A stretch of 7,022 nucleotides of DNA from Bacillota bacterium (GTDB lineage: Bacteria; Bacillota; Clostridia; Lachnospirales; Bianqueaceae): NCBI GenBank assembly GCA_017467985.1, contig JAFUJY010000268.1, positions 1 to 7,022 of the forward strand. Direction: 5' to 3'. The notes beneath the pieces are model-generated. The model had not been told where the DNA came from and made no database searches. It saw nothing but the letters and a program-made list of their open reading frames with translations. The position numbers and the translations under genes are program-made. Below, one piece after another: positions 6,337 through 7,022 of the stretch (its first letter is position 1; every line of letters begins with the position of its first letter).

Positions 6337-6360
6337 GATTTTGTTAAGATTTGTTAAGGG
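6331..6360. promoter_or_regulatory. Three tandem ~10-nt direct repeats, putative binding site of the VanR-like regulator
   Basis: The plus strand reads TTGTAAGATT, TTGTTAAGAT, TTGTTAAGGG in a row. On the minus strand this is TTAACA, 4 nt, TTAACA, 5 nt, TTACAA. Direct hexamer repeats with a period of 10-11 bp are the general site type of OmpR/PhoB-class dimers, and TTAACA repeats are the known box of Bacillus PhoP. The array overlaps the kinase stop codon (6334-6336) and ends 31 nt before the -10 box of the next gene. Binding by the VanR-like protein is inferred. Confidence 0.6.
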
Positions 6361-6388
6361 AAAAGTCAAGCAAAATAGAGAGAGATTG

Positions 6389-6397
6389 TGTTATACT
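6389..6397 (+). promoter_or_regulatory. Extended -10 promoter without -35 box, ahead of the M14 lipoprotein
   Basis: TGTTATACT combines TG at 6389-6390 with the -10 hexamer TATACT (6392-6397). The -35 position (about 6369-6374, AGCAAA) has no resemblance to TTGACA. A weak core with direct repeats just upstream fits an activator-dependent promoter. The start would be near 6404, giving a leader of about 34 nt. Confidence 0.55.
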
Positions 6398-6421
6398 TTC
6401 GTTGTAGATCGTAAAGAAGTT

Positions 6422-6430
6422 AGGGGAGGA
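6422..6430 (+). promoter_or_regulatory. Ribosome binding site of the M14 lipoprotein
   Basis: AGGGGAGGA precedes the ATG at 6438 by 7 nt. It fixes the start of the lipoprotein and yields a proper signal peptide; the next in-frame ATG is at codon 10, inside the hydrophobic segment. Confidence 0.7.
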
Positions 6431-6437
6431 ATTATAG

Positions 6438-7022
6438 ATGAGGAAGTGGCGTTGGGTTGTCACAATGGTTTTGAGTTGTACCATGATGTTCAGCGGCTGT
6501 TTTTCGGCGCTGGATGATTTGATTGATGATGTGGAGGATTATATTGGGGAAAGCAGCACCGAGACGTCAGTGAGCCAGGAATCATCAGAGGAAGAGGTTT
6601 CAGAACAGGAGTCTTCCATAGAAGAGTCTTCGGAAGAAGAGTCCCTTGTGGAGGAGTCCAGTGTTGAAGAATCCTCCGAAGAAGAGTCGTCACAAGAGGA
6701 GTCGTCACAAGAAGAGTCGTCACAAGAGGAGTCCTCCCAGGAGGAATCTTCCGGCGAAGAGGAAGAACTGACCTTTGTGGAAGAACGGCTGCAGGACGAG
6801 TTGTATACCTATGAGCGAATGATGGTGGAATTGAATTCTCTGGAGATTCTGTACGCAGAGCTGGTGGAGGTATCCAGTATTGGCACCAGTGCCATGGGCA
6901 GGGAGATTCCGCTGGTCAAATTGGGGCATGGTCATAATGAGGTGCTGTATATCGCAGCCATTCATGGATGTGAGTTCAGTACGGTTAACTATATCATGCG
7001 ATGTTTGTGGGAATATGCAGAG
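6438..7022 (+). CDS. Lipoprotein with Ser/Glu-rich linker and M14 zinc carboxypeptidase domain, 3'-truncated by window edge
   Basis: 195 codons are open to the right edge. The N-terminus MRKWRW plus hydrophobic run ends in a lipobox-like FSGC with Cys21 as the lipidation site, so the protein should be tethered to the outer face of the membrane. Residues 38-110 form a very acidic low-complexity linker of SSxEE-type pentads that probably spans part of the wall. A helical stretch (about 111-143) leads into SSIGTSAMGREIPLVKLG (146-163), then VLYIAAIHGCEFST with H176-x-x-E179. This is the first zinc-binding motif of M14 carboxypeptidases, the family that includes gamma-D-glutamyl-diamino acid peptidases acting on peptidoglycan stem peptides. 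The second zinc His and catalytic Glu lie beyond the edge and cannot be checked. It follows the VanRS-like pair by 101 nt with its own candidate promoter. A peptidoglycan substrate is inferred from neighbours and localisation. Confidence 0.85.
   Translation, partial: MRKWRWVVTMVLSCTMMFSGCFSALDDLIDDVEDYIGESSTETSVSQESSEEEVSEQESSIEESSEEESLVEESSVEESSEEESSQEESSQEESSQEESSQEESSGEEEELTFVEERLQDELYTYERMMVELNSLEILYAELVEVSSIGTSAMGREIPLVKLGHGHNEVLYIAAIHGCEFSTVNYIMRCLWEYAE
6549..6767 (+). repeat. Tandem repeat coding for the SSxEE linker
   Basis: The linker is built of about 13 pentad units. The DNA is most regular at 6684-6728, where three 15-nt units beginning GAGTCGTCACAAGA (6684, 6699, 6714) differ only at the last base. 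Two diverged units follow to 6758. The near identity points to recent slippage or unequal recombination; copy number can change without frameshift because the unit is a multiple of three. Confidence 0.8.

Noticed and set aside
6263..6517. An 84-codon plus-strand ORF across the kinase end and lipoprotein start
   Set aside because: It overlaps two well-supported genes in another frame, covers the promoter region between them and has no recognisable motif.
6684..6758. A CRISPR-like or noncoding repeat array
   Set aside because: The units are directly abutting 15-mers in frame with a lipoprotein, with no spacers. They encode a low-complexity linker.

Overview
The window looks like chromosomal DNA of a low-to-moderate GC Gram-positive anaerobe of the Clostridia (Bacillota), probably a gut member of the Oscillospiraceae/Lachnospiraceae type. 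The evidence is strong purine-rich Shine-Dalgarno sites, clean sigma-A-type promoters, a YfhO-type membrane protein, a VanR/VanS-like two-component system and a lipoprotein with a long Ser/Glu linker. The genus is not resolved. No tRNA, rRNA, CRISPR array, transposase or phage gene is visible.

Left part, minus strand (1-1293): a small operon of a TetR-type repressor followed 27 nt later by a flavodoxin-fold NAD(P)H-dependent oxidoreductase that runs off the left edge. A good promoter (TTGACT, 17 nt, TATTCT) drives it. A perfect 10-bp inverted repeat with a 5-nt spacer starts at the -10 box and covers the predicted transcription start, as expected for autoregulation.

Middle part, plus strand (1331-4514): a divergent, near-consensus extended -10 promoter drives a large YfhO-family polytopic membrane protein (842 aa) and then a GtrA-family small membrane protein (142 aa). 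Between them is a 127-nt stretch packed with short hairpins. In well-studied relatives these families work with a GT2 polyprenyl-phosphate sugar transferase to decorate the outside of the cell wall. That third partner is not in the window. A strong 16-bp hairpin follows gtrA.

Right part, plus strand (4539-7022): an OmpR-class response regulator and a histidine kinase overlap by 14 nt and closely resemble VanR and VanS. No vancomycin-resistance enzyme gene is present. Next comes the N-terminal half of a lipoprotein: lipobox, about 73 residues of SSxEE-type repeats, then the start of an M14 zinc carboxypeptidase domain with its HxxE motif, cut by the right edge. Upstream of it lie three roughly 10-nt direct repeats (TTAACA-like on the minus strand) ahead of an extended -10 box that has no -35 box. 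This is the layout of a promoter activated by an OmpR/PhoB-class regulator.

Taken together, the plus-strand genes suggest a cell-envelope locus: glycosyl decoration by YfhO and GtrA, an envelope-sensing VanRS-like pair, and a surface-anchored, probably peptidoglycan-directed, carboxypeptidase that may be its target. The regulatory link is inference. The most interesting signals are the putative operator of the peptidase, the hairpin-dense spacer before gtrA, and the tandem-repeat linker.
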